Shown here: positions 19,376 through 28,065 of the stretch, piece after piece
How the letters are laid out: every line of letters begins with the position of its first letter
Numbering within the stretch: position 1 is the first letter of the stretch
Position numbers and translations under genes: made by a program
Assembly: GCF_030053415.1 (NCBI RefSeq)
Contig: NZ_JASGBJ010000001.1
Coordinates: 930,001 to 994,000, forward strand
Length of the DNA stretch: 64,000 nt
Source of the DNA: Marinobacter sp. CHS3-4
GTDB taxonomy: Bacteria > Pseudomonadota > Gammaproteobacteria > Pseudomonadales > Oleiphilaceae
Direction: 5' to 3'
The notes under the pieces: generated by a model
Told to the model about the DNA's origin: nothing
Databases searched by the model: none
Seen by the model: only the letters and a program-made list of their open reading frames with translations

Positions 19376-20229
19376 TTCGGTTTTTTGCTGTGCTGACGAC
19401 CATCGCTGGTTTATTGGGTGCGCCGCTTTCCGGCGCCTCGGAAGAACCGCGTGTCGTGACTGCCGACGGCGCCATTACCGAGACTGTCTATCGCCTTGGT
19501 GCCGGTTCCTTGTTGGTCGGTGTTGATACCACCAGCAGCTATCCATTGGCGACCGACGATTTGCCGAAAGTGGGCTACCTGCGGGCATTGCCATTTGAAG
19601 GCGTCTTGGCGCTGAAACCGGATATGCTGATCACTTCAGAGAAGGCCGCGCCACAGGAAAACCTCGAACGACTGTCCCGGGCTGGTGTGAAGGTAGAAAA
19701 GCTGCCTTCGGCAATGACACCCGAGGCGGCAATGCAGCGCATTGAACGGGTTGGCCAGCTGCTGGGAAGAAGCGAAGAGGCCGATGGCTTGACCCGTGAT
19801 CTCAGAGCCGACATTAAGAAAACTCAGGCGTTGGCGTCGAAACGGGGTTTCCGGCCCAAGGTGCTGTTCATTCTGGCTGCCGGCAACCATTCGGTGATGC
19901 TGGCCGGGAAGGGTACGGCCGCTGAAGCCCTGCTTGACTCGGTGGGCGCTGACAACGCCGTCTCCGGAATCATGGGGTACAAGCCCGCCAATCGTGAAGC
20001 CATCCTGGCCTCGCGACCGGATGCCATTGTGGTGGCTGAATCCACACCGGGACAGTTCAATGCTGAAGACTGGCCGGGTGTCATGCGACTGGCAGCATGG
20101 CAATCGGGACACCGTCTGGTGGCCGATGGCATGCTGCTTCTGGGATTTGGTCCACGCCTGCCGCAGGCAATGGCCGAGCTGAATCAAGTACTGCCGGTTT
20201 CATCCAGTGTGGCGGCCAATGATTCGTGA
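19372..20229 (+). CDS. hmuT: heme ABC transporter periplasmic binding protein HmuT
   Basis: 285 aa. Signal peptide at about 1-22 (ending LSGASEE), then a class-III periplasmic binding fold: RVVTADGAITETVYRLGAG at the first strand, VGYLRALPFEGVLALKPD, a long linking helix (about 130-155) and EAILASRPDAIVVAE in the C lobe. It carries heme from the outer-membrane receptor to HmuUV. It overlaps hmuS (4 nt) and hmuU. Confidence 0.93.
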   Translation: MIRFFAVLTTIAGLLGAPLSGASEEPRVVTADGAITETVYRLGAGSLLVGVDTTSSYPLATDDLPKVGYLRALPFEGVLALKPDMLITSEKAAPQENLERLSRAGVKVEKLPSAMTPEAAMQRIERVGQLLGRSEEADGLTRDLRADIKKTQALASKRGFRPKVLFILAAGNHSVMLAGKGTAAEALLDSVGADNAVSGIMGYKPANREAILASRPDAIVVAESTPGQFNAEDWPGVMRLAAWQSGHRLVADGMLLLGFGPRLPQAMAELNQVLPVSSSVAANDS

Positions 20230-21256
20230 CGCTGCTGGCCGGCTTCGGCTTGGCCCGTCGGTGGGACTGATGACGTGCGCGGCGGTAATCGCCGCCATAA
20301 CGTCTATAACCATCGGGGCTTATCCGTTGGCGGTGGCTGACATTGCAAGCGTGTTTTTGGGTCGCGACGCGGCAGATCCGGTGGCCTCCATGGTGTTGAT
20401 CGAAGTCCGTCTGCCCCGCTTCTTGCTGGGGTTTCTGGTGGGCGCGGTGCTGGCGGTATCTGGCGCCATTCTGCAGGGGTTGTTTCGCAACCCTCTGGCG
20501 GACCCGGGCCTGATTGGTGTGTCCGCCGGCGCATCGCTGGCAGCAATCGCGGTGATTGTACTGGGCAGCACCTGGCTGGGAGGCTGGCTTGCCTTTGCCG
20601 GCGAATGGGCTTTGCCTGTGGCTGCGTTCGTCGGTGGCAGCGGCACGGTTCTGCTGGCCTGGCGTATTGCCAACCGTGCCGGGCAGACCTCGGTTGCAAC
20701 ATTACTGCTGGCCGGTATCGCCATCAACGCGGTGGCTGGTGCGGCGACGGGATTGCTGACCTTTTACGCCACCGATGAAGAATTGCGTTCATTGACCTTT
20801 TGGACCATGGGGAGTCTTGGCCATGCGACCTGGCGTGATCTGCTGGTCGGAGCGCCGTTTATGATTCTGGCGTTGGTGGCCACACCCTGGTTGATTCGGC
20901 CGCTGGACGCCTTCCTGATGGGGGAATCGGTGGTGGGCCACCTTGGCTATCGCACCGACACCGTAAAAAAGGTGGCCATTGTGGTGGTCGGCCTTGGCGT
21001 CGGCGCCGCAGTCGCGGTCAGCGGGTTGATTGGTTTCGTCGGGCTGGTGGTCCCCCATCTTGTGCGTCAGCTCCTCGGGGCCAGTCACAGGGTCGTGCTG
21101 CCCCTCAGTGCGTTGTTGGGTGGCACGCTGCTGGTTGCGGCCGATTCGGTTGCGCGGGTGGTGGTGTCTCCCGCCGAACTGCCCATCGGCCTGATGATGG
21201 CCTTGATCGGCGGGCCTTTCTTCCTGGCATTGCTCCTCAGAACAAAGGTGATTTAA
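20219..21256 (+). CDS. hmuU: heme ABC transporter permease HmuU
   Basis: 345 aa FecCD-type permease with about ten membrane helices. Family marks: RLPRFLLGFLVGAVLAVSGA, LQGLFRNPLADPGLIGVSAG, and the coupling helix region GLIGFVGLVVPHLVRQLLG. ATG at 20219 is chosen; an in-frame GTG at 20207 would give four more residues. Either start lies inside the end of hmuT, implying coupled translation. Confidence 0.93.
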   Translation: MIRDAAGRLRLGPSVGLMTCAAVIAAITSITIGAYPLAVADIASVFLGRDAADPVASMVLIEVRLPRFLLGFLVGAVLAVSGAILQGLFRNPLADPGLIGVSAGASLAAIAVIVLGSTWLGGWLAFAGEWALPVAAFVGGSGTVLLAWRIANRAGQTSVATLLLAGIAINAVAGAATGLLTFYATDEELRSLTFWTMGSLGHATWRDLLVGAPFMILALVATPWLIRPLDAFLMGESVVGHLGYRTDTVKKVAIVVVGLGVGAAVAVSGLIGFVGLVVPHLVRQLLGASHRVVLPLSALLGGTLLVAADSVARVVVSPAELPIGLMMALIGGPFFLALLLRTKVI

Positions 21257-21258
21257 TC

Positions 21259-22068
21259 ATGCTCTCGGTTCGGAATCTGAATGTGTCCCTGGGTGGAACG
21301 CGCATTGTTACGGGTATTGATCTGGAGTTGGGCGCGGGTGAACTGGTGATGCTGCTGGGCCCCAATGGCGCGGGCAAGTCGACGTTTCTGAAGGCGTTGA
21401 GCGGTGAGACCCAGTATCACGGCAGCGTATTGCTGTCGGGCTGCGAACTGACCCGTTGGCAACCACAGCGCCTGGCCCGGCGCCGGGCCGTGATGCCGCA
21501 GCGGGTGGACGTTAATTTCCCGCTGACCGTTAAAGAAGTGGTGCGTCTGGGCAGGCCACGCAGTGCACCGGTAAATGATCTGGTGGTCCTGGAATTGCTT
21601 CGAGCATTGGAGCTTGAGCATCTGGTGAATCGAATGGTGCCCGGTCTGTCAGGTGGTGAGCAACAGAGGCTTCAGCTGGCCCGGGTGCTGGCACAAATCG
21701 TTGACTGCCCCGGGGAGAGCCTGTTGCTGTTGGACGAATGCACGTCGGCGCTGGACCCGGCGCATCAGCAACTGGTGTTGGAGTTGGTACGGCATCTCGC
21801 CCGGAAGCGAGACATGGCCGTCCTTGCCATCGTGCACGACTTGAACCTTGCGGCGCAGTTTGGAGACCGCCTGATGCTTATGGAATCCGGGCGATGCGTT
21901 CTGGACGGCAGGGCAGAGCAGGTGCTGACGCCCGCCAATCTCAAGCTGGTTTATGGTTTTCACGCCAGGATTGTCCATTTGCCGGAAGGGTATCCGATGG
22001 TGATTCCCACCGGCCGGGTGGCGAGTCAGACAGCGCCGTCAAACCCGGTTTGCCGCCAGGCCTCGTAA
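21259..22068 (+). CDS. hmuV: heme ABC transporter ATP-binding protein HmuV
   Basis: 269 aa ATPase. Walker [18 protein letters not shown]-loop region [14 protein letters not shown], signature [18 protein letters not shown], Walker [14 protein letters not shown] and H-loop [11 protein letters not shown]. The Walker B following residue is Cys where Pro is usual (DECTS for DEPTS), which should be tolerated. The last 43 nt overlap the end of trmL on the other strand. Confidence 0.94.
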   Translation: MLSVRNLNVSLGGTRIVTGIDLELGAGELVMLLGPNGAGKSTFLKALSGETQYHGSVLLSGCELTRWQPQRLARRRAVMPQRVDVNFPLTVKEVVRLGRPRSAPVNDLVVLELLRALELEHLVNRMVPGLSGGEQQRLQLARVLAQIVDCPGESLLLLDECTSALDPAHQQLVLELVRHLARKRDMAVLAIVHDLNLAAQFGDRLMLMESGRCVLDGRAEQVLTPANLKLVYGFHARIVHLPEGYPMVIPTGRVASQTAPSNPVCRQAS

Positions 22069-22490
22069 ACCACCAGCGCAACCGTGTTGGACAGGTTCAG
22101 GCTGCGGCTTTCGGGGCGCATGGGAACCCGCAGGCGATGTTCAGGGGGCAGGGACTCCCGAATGTCTGCGGGCAGGCCGCGGGTTTCCGGGCCAAACATC
22201 AAATAATCGCCGTTCTGAAAGGCGACTTCGTGGTAGTGATGGCTGCCTTTGGTGGTCAGCCCGAACAAACGCTGGGGGCGTTCCGTCTCCAGAAAACTCT
22301 GGTAGTCAGGGTGCACCGTTACGGTGGCGTATTCGCTGTAATCCAGCCCGGCCCGCCGCATCTGTTTGTCCTCCAAGGTAAACCCGAGCGGTTCAATCAG
22401 ATGCAGCCGGCAGCCTGTGTTGGCGCAAAGCCTGATGATGTTGCCAGTGTTGGGCGGAATCTCAGGCTCATAAAGCACCACATTCAGCAT
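22026..22490 (-). CDS. trmL: tRNA (cytidine(34)-2'-O)-methyltransferase TrmL
   Basis: 154 aa SPOUT enzyme that 2'-O-methylates the wobble base of tRNA-Leu. Signatures: [20 protein letters not shown] at the N-terminus, [12 protein letters not shown] and the knot region [20 protein letters not shown]. It converges on and overlaps hmuV. Confidence 0.95.
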   Translation of the reverse strand: MLNVVLYEPEIPPNTGNIIRLCANTGCRLHLIEPLGFTLEDKQMRRAGLDYSEYATVTVHPDYQSFLETERPQRLFGLTTKGSHHYHEVAFQNGDYLMFGPETRGLPADIRESLPPEHRLRVPMRPESRSLNLSNTVALVVYEAWRQTGFDGAV

Positions 22491-22496
22491 TGAGTA

Positions 22497-23675
22497 TCAG
22501 CGTTCCACGGCCAGGGCTACGCCCATGCCGCCGCCGATGCACAGGGTGGCCAAGCCCTTTTTGGCATCCCGACGGGTCATTTCATGCAGCAGTGTTACCA
22601 GAATTCGGCAACCGGAGGCACCAATAGGATGGCCAAGGGCAATCGCACCGCCGTTGACGTTCACTTTGTTCACATCCCAGCCCAGATCGCGATTCACGGA
22701 AATCGCCTGGGCCGCAAAGGCCTCGTTGGCCTCGATCAGGTCCAGATCGTCAACGCTCCAGCCGGCCCGCTGCAGGCAGCGCTGGCTTGCCGGGATAGGG
22801 CCGGTGCCCATGATGGTGGGATCAACACCGGCGTTGGCGTGGGCGCGAATAGTGGCCAATGGTGTCAGGCCCAGCGCCTGTGCCTTTTCAGCACTGCAGA
22901 CAATCACAGCGGCGGCACCGTCGTTCAGGGACGATGCGTTACCGGCTGTGACCGTGCCGTCTTTTTTGAAGGCAGGGCGAAGTTTGCCGAGGCTGTCGGC
23001 GGTGACGCCGGCGCGCGGATTTTCGTCCTTATCCACAATAATGGGGTCGCCCTTGCGCTGGGGAATGGATACCGGAACGATCTGACCATCAAAGTAGCCT
23101 GCGTCCATGGCAGCAGCGGCTTTCTGTTGTGACGCAGCGGCAAACTCGTCCTGCTCTTCACGGGTGATGCCGTATTTTTCAACAATGTTTTCGGCCGTTA
23201 CGCCCATGTGATAATCGTTGAAGGCATCCCAGAGGCCGTCGGAAATCATAGTGTCAACCATGTTCCAGTTGCCCATGCGCTGGCCGTTACGGCTGTTGGG
23301 CAGAACGTGAGGCGCCTGGCTCATGCTTTCCTGGCCTCCTGCCAGCACCAGCTCAGCATCACCACACTGAATGGCCTGTACCGCCATATGCACAGCCTTC
23401 AGGCCAGAGCCGCAGACTTTATTGATGGTCATGGCGGGTACGCTGGCTGGCACACCGGCGTTGATGGAGGCCTGACGGGCGGGATTCTGGCCGCAGCCTG
23501 CGGTGAGAACCTGACCGAGAATCACTTCATCAATCTGATCTGCCGCCACACCGGTTTCTTCCAGCAGGGCCTTGATGACGGCGCTACCCAGTTGATCGGC
23601 GCGCAGGCTGGACAGGCCGCCTCCGAATCCACCTACGGCGGTACGTTTCGCGGCGGCGATTACAACATCACGCAT
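22497..23675 (-). CDS. acetyl-CoA C-acetyltransferase (thiolase)
   Basis: 392 aa biosynthetic-type thiolase that joins or splits acetyl-CoA/acetoacetyl-CoA. Nucleophile Cys in [18 protein letters not shown], catalytic His in [17 protein letters not shown], second Cys in [18 protein letters not shown]. Length matches AtoB/PhaA. No other polyhydroxyalkanoate or fatty-acid oxidation gene is adjacent, so which pathway it serves is open. Confidence 0.94.
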   Translation of the reverse strand: MRDVVIAAAKRTAVGGFGGGLSSLRADQLGSAVIKALLEETGVAADQIDEVILGQVLTAGCGQNPARQASINAGVPASVPAMTINKVCGSGLKAVHMAVQAIQCGDAELVLAGGQESMSQAPHVLPNSRNGQRMGNWNMVDTMISDGLWDAFNDYHMGVTAENIVEKYGITREEQDEFAAASQQKAAAAMDAGYFDGQIVPVSIPQRKGDPIIVDKDENPRAGVTADSLGKLRPAFKKDGTVTAGNASSLNDGAAAVIVCSAEKAQALGLTPLATIRAHANAGVDPTIMGTGPIPASQRCLQRAGWSVDDLDLIEANEAFAAQAISVNRDLGWDVNKVNVNGGAIALGHPIGASGCRILVTLLHEMTRRDAKKGLATLCIGGGMGVALAVER

Positions 23676-23753
23676 GGCTTGTCTCCAGCTGTTTCAAAAG
23701 TTGTTGGGCATTGTATCCGAAAGCCTGGGTAGTCCAAAGCTGGGGCGGCGGCA

Positions 23754-24500
23754 TTACATATTCAGGCTTCGGCCACCATCCACCGACAGTATTTGCCCCG
23801 TGACAAAAGGAGCGTCGCATAAAAGATAAGCGATCGCGCCAGCGATGTCGGCGGGTTCGCCCGTTCTTTGCAGTGGGGTTCTATCGAGAATGCTCTGTTG
23901 TTGCTCTGGGTCAATTTCTGATTCGCCTTCCGGCCAGAGAATAGCGCCTGGAGAAACGCCATTGACGCGAACCTCTGGCGCCAGGTCTTTGGCCCAGGCT
24001 TTTGTCAGGGTCGCCAGCCCGGATTTGCTGGCGGAGTATAGCGGATGGTTTGCCAGTGGGCGTTCGCCGTAAATGTCGATCAGATTAACGATGCTGCCAC
24101 CGGATGCGCGAAGGGCGGGCAGGCAGGCCTGCCCCAGGAAAAAGGGCGCGCGCAGGTTGGTGTGCATCACCGTTTCCCAGTCTTCACTTGTCGCGTCTTC
24201 CGTCGGTTTGGGGTAGAACACGGAGGCATTGTTAATCAGACCATCCAGGCGCCCCCATTGGCCAATCGCCTTTTCTGCCAGCGGGGAGATCTGATCTGCC
24301 TGCGACAAGTCAGCTTTAATTGCCACTGCGGAGTCCGGACGCAGGCTGTTCAGGTCCTCCGCCAGTGATCTTGCCTGCGCTTCGCGCGAACGATAGTGAA
24401 TCACCAGATTCCAGCCACGGCCGTGAAGATGTCTGGCGGTGTGGGCACCGAGCCGGTGGGCGGCGCCGGTAATCAAAGCAACGGGGTGTTGAGAAGTCAT
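23754..24500 (-). CDS. pteridine reductase-like short-chain dehydrogenase (FolM-like)
   Basis: 248 aa classical SDR. The cofactor motif ALITGAAHRLGAHTARHLH and following HYRSR resemble FolM/PTR1 NADPH-dependent dihydromonapterin/pteridine reductases (T-G-x-x-x-R-x-G in place of T-G-x-x-x-G-x-G). Active-site YSASKSGLATLTKAWA supplies Tyr and Lys, and the C-terminus has GAILWPEGES. It overlaps cca by 4 nt. Confidence 0.85.
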   Translation of the reverse strand: MTSQHPVALITGAAHRLGAHTARHLHGRGWNLVIHYRSREAQARSLAEDLNSLRPDSAVAIKADLSQADQISPLAEKAIGQWGRLDGLINNASVFYPKPTEDATSEDWETVMHTNLRAPFFLGQACLPALRASGGSIVNLIDIYGERPLANHPLYSASKSGLATLTKAWAKDLAPEVRVNGVSPGAILWPEGESEIDPEQQQSILDRTPLQRTGEPADIAGAIAYLLCDAPFVTGQILSVDGGRSLNM

Positions 24501-25627
24501 GCATTTCCCTTTGCGCGATCAATGGCCAACTGGATACGGTGTTTCCGTTCACGCTGGATGGCCTCGCCCAGCTCTTTACCAGCGTAGCCTTCTGCCATCA
24601 ATGACTGGGGATTTACGCTGGCCGATTGCTCATAAGCGTGCCGCAACTGGTCCAGGTTAGCCAGCGAAGGGGATGGCAGAACGCAGGCCAGAGTGCCCAG
24701 CAAAACCTGGAATCTATCGGGTTTGCGCCAGGCATCAGAGTCGTTCAGGAGTTTTAACAGCGTATCGGCTTCTAAAGGCTTTGCGGCAGTCAGAGCGGAT
24801 ACGGCGTCTGAAACCAGTCTTGCCATGGCAATGCATTCGTTCGGTGCCTTCAGGCTTCTGGCGCGGTGCTCAGCGGTGCCCGGCTCCAGCGATGCCAGGG
24901 GTGACAGCAAAGCTGCGAGTCTGGCTTCGGTAGGAAGGTCGCGCTGATGGCTGCAACGAAGCGCATTCAAACCGTCCGCCAGGCTTTCCGCCGGTTCCAG
25001 TTCCGGAATCAGTGCATTGAGGGCGCCACAGTCCTGCAATACCTTAAAGAAGGTGCCTGGTTCGTTCTCATGCAAGGCACGCTGAACCTCCTGCCAGACA
25101 CGCTCTGGCACCAGATGCTCTACCTCTCCCGCAGCAACCATGTTTTTCATCAGCGTCATGGTCTGATCTGCAACCTTAAAGCCCATCGGCTGGAGTCGGG
25201 CGGCAAAACGGGCGGTGCGTAGAATGCGCAGGGGGTCCTCGGCAAAAGCATCCGACACATGACGTAGTAATCGGGCATCCAGATCCTGCTGGCCATTGAA
25301 GGGGTCAACCAGGGTGCCGTCGGTGGCTTTAGCCATGGCATTGATGGTCAGGTCACGGCGTTTAAGGTCGTCTTCCAGCGTCACATCGGGCGCGCTGTAA
25401 ACGGTAAAGCCATGGTAGCCCTGGCCATTTTTCCGCTCGGTGCGGGCCAGGGCGTATTCTTCCCGGGATTCGGGGTGAAGGAACACGGGGAAATCCGCGC
25501 CCACCTTTTTGTAGCCTTGTTGCAGCATTTCCCCAGGGGTGGCGCCGGTGACAACCCAGTCGCGGTCTTTCACCGGCAGTTTCAGCAGTTCGTCACGGAC
25601 GGCGCCGCCCACCAGGTAGGCCTTCAT
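24497..25627 (-). CDS. cca: CCA-adding tRNA nucleotidyltransferase, form without HD domain
   Basis: 376 aa. It restores the 3' CCA of tRNAs. Class-II nucleotidyltransferase head: VGGAVRDELL, the metal-binding Asp21/Asp23 in VKDRDWVVTG, DDLKRRDLTINAMAK, and the neck motif EDPLRILRTARFAARL. E. coli-type enzymes (about 412 aa) carry a C-terminal HD phosphohydrolase domain. No H-D pair is visible here and the protein is shorter. Confidence 0.93.
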   Translation of the reverse strand: MKAYLVGGAVRDELLKLPVKDRDWVVTGATPGEMLQQGYKKVGADFPVFLHPESREEYALARTERKNGQGYHGFTVYSAPDVTLEDDLKRRDLTINAMAKATDGTLVDPFNGQQDLDARLLRHVSDAFAEDPLRILRTARFAARLQPMGFKVADQTMTLMKNMVAAGEVEHLVPERVWQEVQRALHENEPGTFFKVLQDCGALNALIPELEPAESLADGLNALRCSHQRDLPTEARLAALLSPLASLEPGTAEHRARSLKAPNECIAMARLVSDAVSALTAAKPLEADTLLKLLNDSDAWRKPDRFQVLLGTLACVLPSPSLANLDQLRHAYEQSASVNPQSLMAEGYAGKELGEAIQRERKHRIQLAIDRAKGNA

Positions 25628-25661
25628 GAATGTCCTTCAACAGGTTAGCAGGGCTTCCAGA

Positions 25662-26996
25662 TTAAAAGGCGGCTCCCAGTTCAAGAGCCGCGCCCGTGTC
25701 AGCATCGCTGATCAGGGCGCCAATATCCAGACGCGCGCCAAATACTGATAGCCCAAGGCCGGCGGTAAACTGGGTTTCTTCTGCGATGCCGTTATTGTCA
25801 TCGTTGCTGGCCAGGTTCTGACGAACACCCACTCGGATCTGAGCATACCGCAAGGCGTCCAGCTCTGCGCCAACAGACAACCACTGGGTGTCGTCTGCGT
25901 AACCAAAGCCCTTCTTCTTGGTCAGGTCCAGTTCTGCAGTCACGACATGATATTCACCGGTGTGCGCAATACCGGCAGTGATCATCGGGTTCAGCTCCAG
26001 CGTGTATTGCTGCTCCTGTTTAAGAGGATCCGAGCTGGCATTGGAATCCAGCTCCATGGGGATCAGGTTCTTGACCACCACGCCCGCATTCCATTCTTTC
26101 TGCTCGCCGAACGCATAGGCTGCGCCTACGTCCAGGTTAAAGCCACTTTTCTCAGTTTCGTTTTCTTCGCTGTCGGCGTTGTCGTCTTCAAAGCTGGAAA
26201 CGGTTTCCGTGTACTGAAACGTCCGAAGCTGGACGTACTTGGGCGACACGCCAACCTGCAGCTGGTTGCCATTAGTCAGTTCAACCGACCGGGCGATAGA
26301 AATTCCGGCTTCTGCAACGGCGGAAGCCAGAATACGACCGCGAGATTCGAGATCCTGATTTAGATCGACAGTTGTCGGATCCGTCGGGCCCTCAGCAATG
26401 CCTGTCAAAAATTCTTCATCGTCCTGATCAAATTCACCCCGTATTGTGGCTTGCACATTCGCGTTGGTGAAGAACCCCACCGAGTAGGAATCGGTCGGTA
26501 CCGCGAAAGCGATGCCCGCGCCTGCATTGACTCGCACCGTGTCACGATCAAATTCGTTCAGCTCGTTCAGGAGGTCGCCTGCGATGGCTCTGGCTTCTGC
26601 TTCATCGGTAGGCTGGTTAGTGTTTACAAACCTATCCCGCACCTCCTCAAACCGATCAATGGTGTCTTGAATGTCATCAATCTGATCAATCGTCTCTTCT
26701 TCGTCTGCAAAGCGGGCATTCACTGAAGGCAGGATCATTCCGAAATCATCTGACCATTCATGGTGATCGGCCGCGAGCATGGCCGGGTTTGCAATGCTGG
26801 CCGTAGCAGGGTGGGCAACTGCGACACCGGTACCCCCCATGGCGAAAGACCGGGAGGCCTGGAACACCTGGGGGCTGGCAGCGGCAGACATTGAAACCAG
26901 GCAAAGCGCCGCAGCCAGAGGCGCCTTACTTAATGATGTCATAAAGTGGGAGTTGGCGTTGTAAGCGGGCATTGACTGGCCTGATGTCTTTTTCAT
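25662..26996 (-). CDS. TraF-like outer-membrane beta-barrel protein (PF13729-type)
   Basis: 444 aa. The N-terminus has a long polar lead then a hydrophobic core (SKAPLAAALCLVSMSAAASP). ATG at 26996 is chosen because AAAGGA precedes it; ATG at 26942 is possible. After the signal: ASRSFAMGGTGVAVAHPATASIANPAMLA, as in FadL-like/TraF_2 proteins, then alternating beta strands ending in ALELGAAF with a terminal Phe. The conjugal-transfer label is inherited from the family, and no other transfer gene is present. Confidence 0.75.
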   Translation of the reverse strand: MKKTSGQSMPAYNANSHFMTSLSKAPLAAALCLVSMSAAASPQVFQASRSFAMGGTGVAVAHPATASIANPAMLAADHHEWSDDFGMILPSVNARFADEEETIDQIDDIQDTIDRFEEVRDRFVNTNQPTDEAEARAIAGDLLNELNEFDRDTVRVNAGAGIAFAVPTDSYSVGFFTNANVQATIRGEFDQDDEEFLTGIAEGPTDPTTVDLNQDLESRGRILASAVAEAGISIARSVELTNGNQLQVGVSPKYVQLRTFQYTETVSSFEDDNADSEENETEKSGFNLDVGAAYAFGEQKEWNAGVVVKNLIPMELDSNASSDPLKQEQQYTLELNPMITAGIAHTGEYHVVTAELDLTKKKGFGYADDTQWLSVGAELDALRYAQIRVGVRQNLASNDDNNGIAEETQFTAGLGLSVFGARLDIGALISDADTGAALELGAAF

Positions 26997-27369
26997 GAGA
27001 GTCCTTTAATGAATTGGCAATTTATCGCGAAAAAAAGATTAGCATCAGAACCAGTTAAAAGGCGCGCCCGGAAAACATCATTTAACAAAACAAGACGAAA
27101 ACACGAAAGCGGCAAAAAATTGCCGCTTTTTAGGAACTTGGTTACAGGTGATTACAATTTTTTCAGGAAATTTTCTCAAGAAGGTATTAAGTTTTAGTTA
27201 TCCGGTCCGTTAAGCACCATGAAGGCAGTCGCAGTTGGCCGGGTCCCGGTCTTTATTAATCACTGGGACAGCCACAAAAAGACTGCAAACCGAAAAGTCG
27301 AAACAGAAAATTTACGACTTACCATCCGGCACTCCGGGCTGGTTGAAACGAAACGAAAGGGGTTTTCTC
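26997..27369. other. 373-bp A/T-rich divergent intergenic region with structured leader
   Basis: This separates the TraF-like gene from the DUF4402 cluster. It holds the hairpin at 27106-27129, then an A/T-rich stretch to about 27200 where a promoter is expected but no clean -35/-10 pair is seen. A likely untranslated leader (about 27240-27369) follows. In that leader AAGTCG (27295-27300) can pair with CGACTT (27315-27320), and ACCATCCGG...CCGGGCTGGT (27321-27343) can form an imperfect hairpin. Small ORFs here look spurious. Confidence 0.5.
27106..27131 (+). terminator. hairpin with T tail, possible terminator
   Basis: A 10-bp perfect stem (AAAGCGGCAA at 27106-27115, complement at 27120-27129) with an AAAA loop and a T run on the plus strand. 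No plus-strand gene lies upstream, so it may insulate the cluster or end a short RNA made from this region. Confidence 0.5.
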
Positions 27370-28050
27370 ATGAAACAGAACACGCGAATCATTAAAAAAG
27401 TCGGCGGCCTGGGCCTTGCAGGTGTTTTGGCGTTCGGCGCTTCAACGGCAATGGCGGAAGAGTTTACCGCAAGCGCTAACGTATCGTCCGCTCTGGCGAT
27501 CACAATCGTCAACGATTTGAACTTTGGTGACATTTTTGCGGCTACTGCTTCAAGTGGCTCGGTCGATTCACTTGTTATGAGTCCGGCAGGCGTTTTCACA
27601 AACGGCACCTTAGACACTGGACCCACTGGCGACGTCAAGCTGCTGTCACTCGGCGGCACCATTCAGCCAGCTCAAGGTACGGTTGCTACAAGCAATGACT
27701 TTACCCTAACCCTTCCGGAGCACATTGATGATACTGGCGGTATTGCCGGTAAGACCGGTGTAACGGAGCTTACGATAGCGGGCGGTGATCCTGCAGTTGC
27801 TAAGCTTCTGGTCGCGAACTTTACTGTTGGTCAGCTGACTTCAGCGACAGAGGGATCGAATAACCTCACCGGTATTACAGAGGGAACTGCGCGGACGTAC
27901 ACCATCAATCCGGATTTTGCGGCTACCGAAGTCGGCTTCAATATGGGCGCAACTATCTATACAGACGATGGTCAAACCACTGCGACTGAGCGAGTCGAAT
28001 ATGAAGATGGTGTATACTCTGGTACCTTCACGGTGACCGCTGAGTTCTAA
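27370..28050 (+). CDS. DUF4402 secreted protein, candidate major pilin-like subunit
   Basis: 226 aa. The start at 27370 follows AAAGGGG (27356-27362). Signal peptide of about 27 residues ends STAMA, giving a mature protein starting EEFTASANVSSAL. One DUF4402 module fills it: LNFGDIFAATAS near the start, LTLPEHI in the middle and EDGVYSGTFTVTAEF at the end. The mature chain has no Cys and is rich in Thr/Gly/Ala, as in fibre subunits. It is the first gene of a four-gene run with a chaperone and an usher-like protein, which suggests an exported subunit. That function is inferred. Confidence 0.82.
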   Translation: MKQNTRIIKKVGGLGLAGVLAFGASTAMAEEFTASANVSSALAITIVNDLNFGDIFAATASSGSVDSLVMSPAGVFTNGTLDTGPTGDVKLLSLGGTIQPAQGTVATSNDFTLTLPEHIDDTGGIAGKTGVTELTIAGGDPAVAKLLVANFTVGQLTSATEGSNNLTGITEGTARTYTINPDFAATEVGFNMGATIYTDDGQTTATERVEYEDGVYSGTFTVTAEF

Positions 28051-28065
28051 TAATGAGATGCTGAT

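Noticed and set aside
25662..26996. Conjugative element, from the TraF-like name
   Set aside because: The protein is an outer-membrane barrel of the TraF_2 type. No relaxase, coupling protein, pilus gene or oriT-like sequence is nearby.
27009..27197. 62-codon Lys/Arg-rich open frame
   Set aside because: It runs through the hairpin and A/T-rich region, has no RBS, and its composition is that expected of random A-rich DNA.
27270..27350. c-di-GMP-I (GEMM) riboswitch before the DUF4402 cluster
   Set aside because: GCAAACC and GAAA words are present, but the paired stems, the GACGCAAAGCC-like strand and the second docking helix cannot be placed. Kept only as a finding to test with a covariance model.
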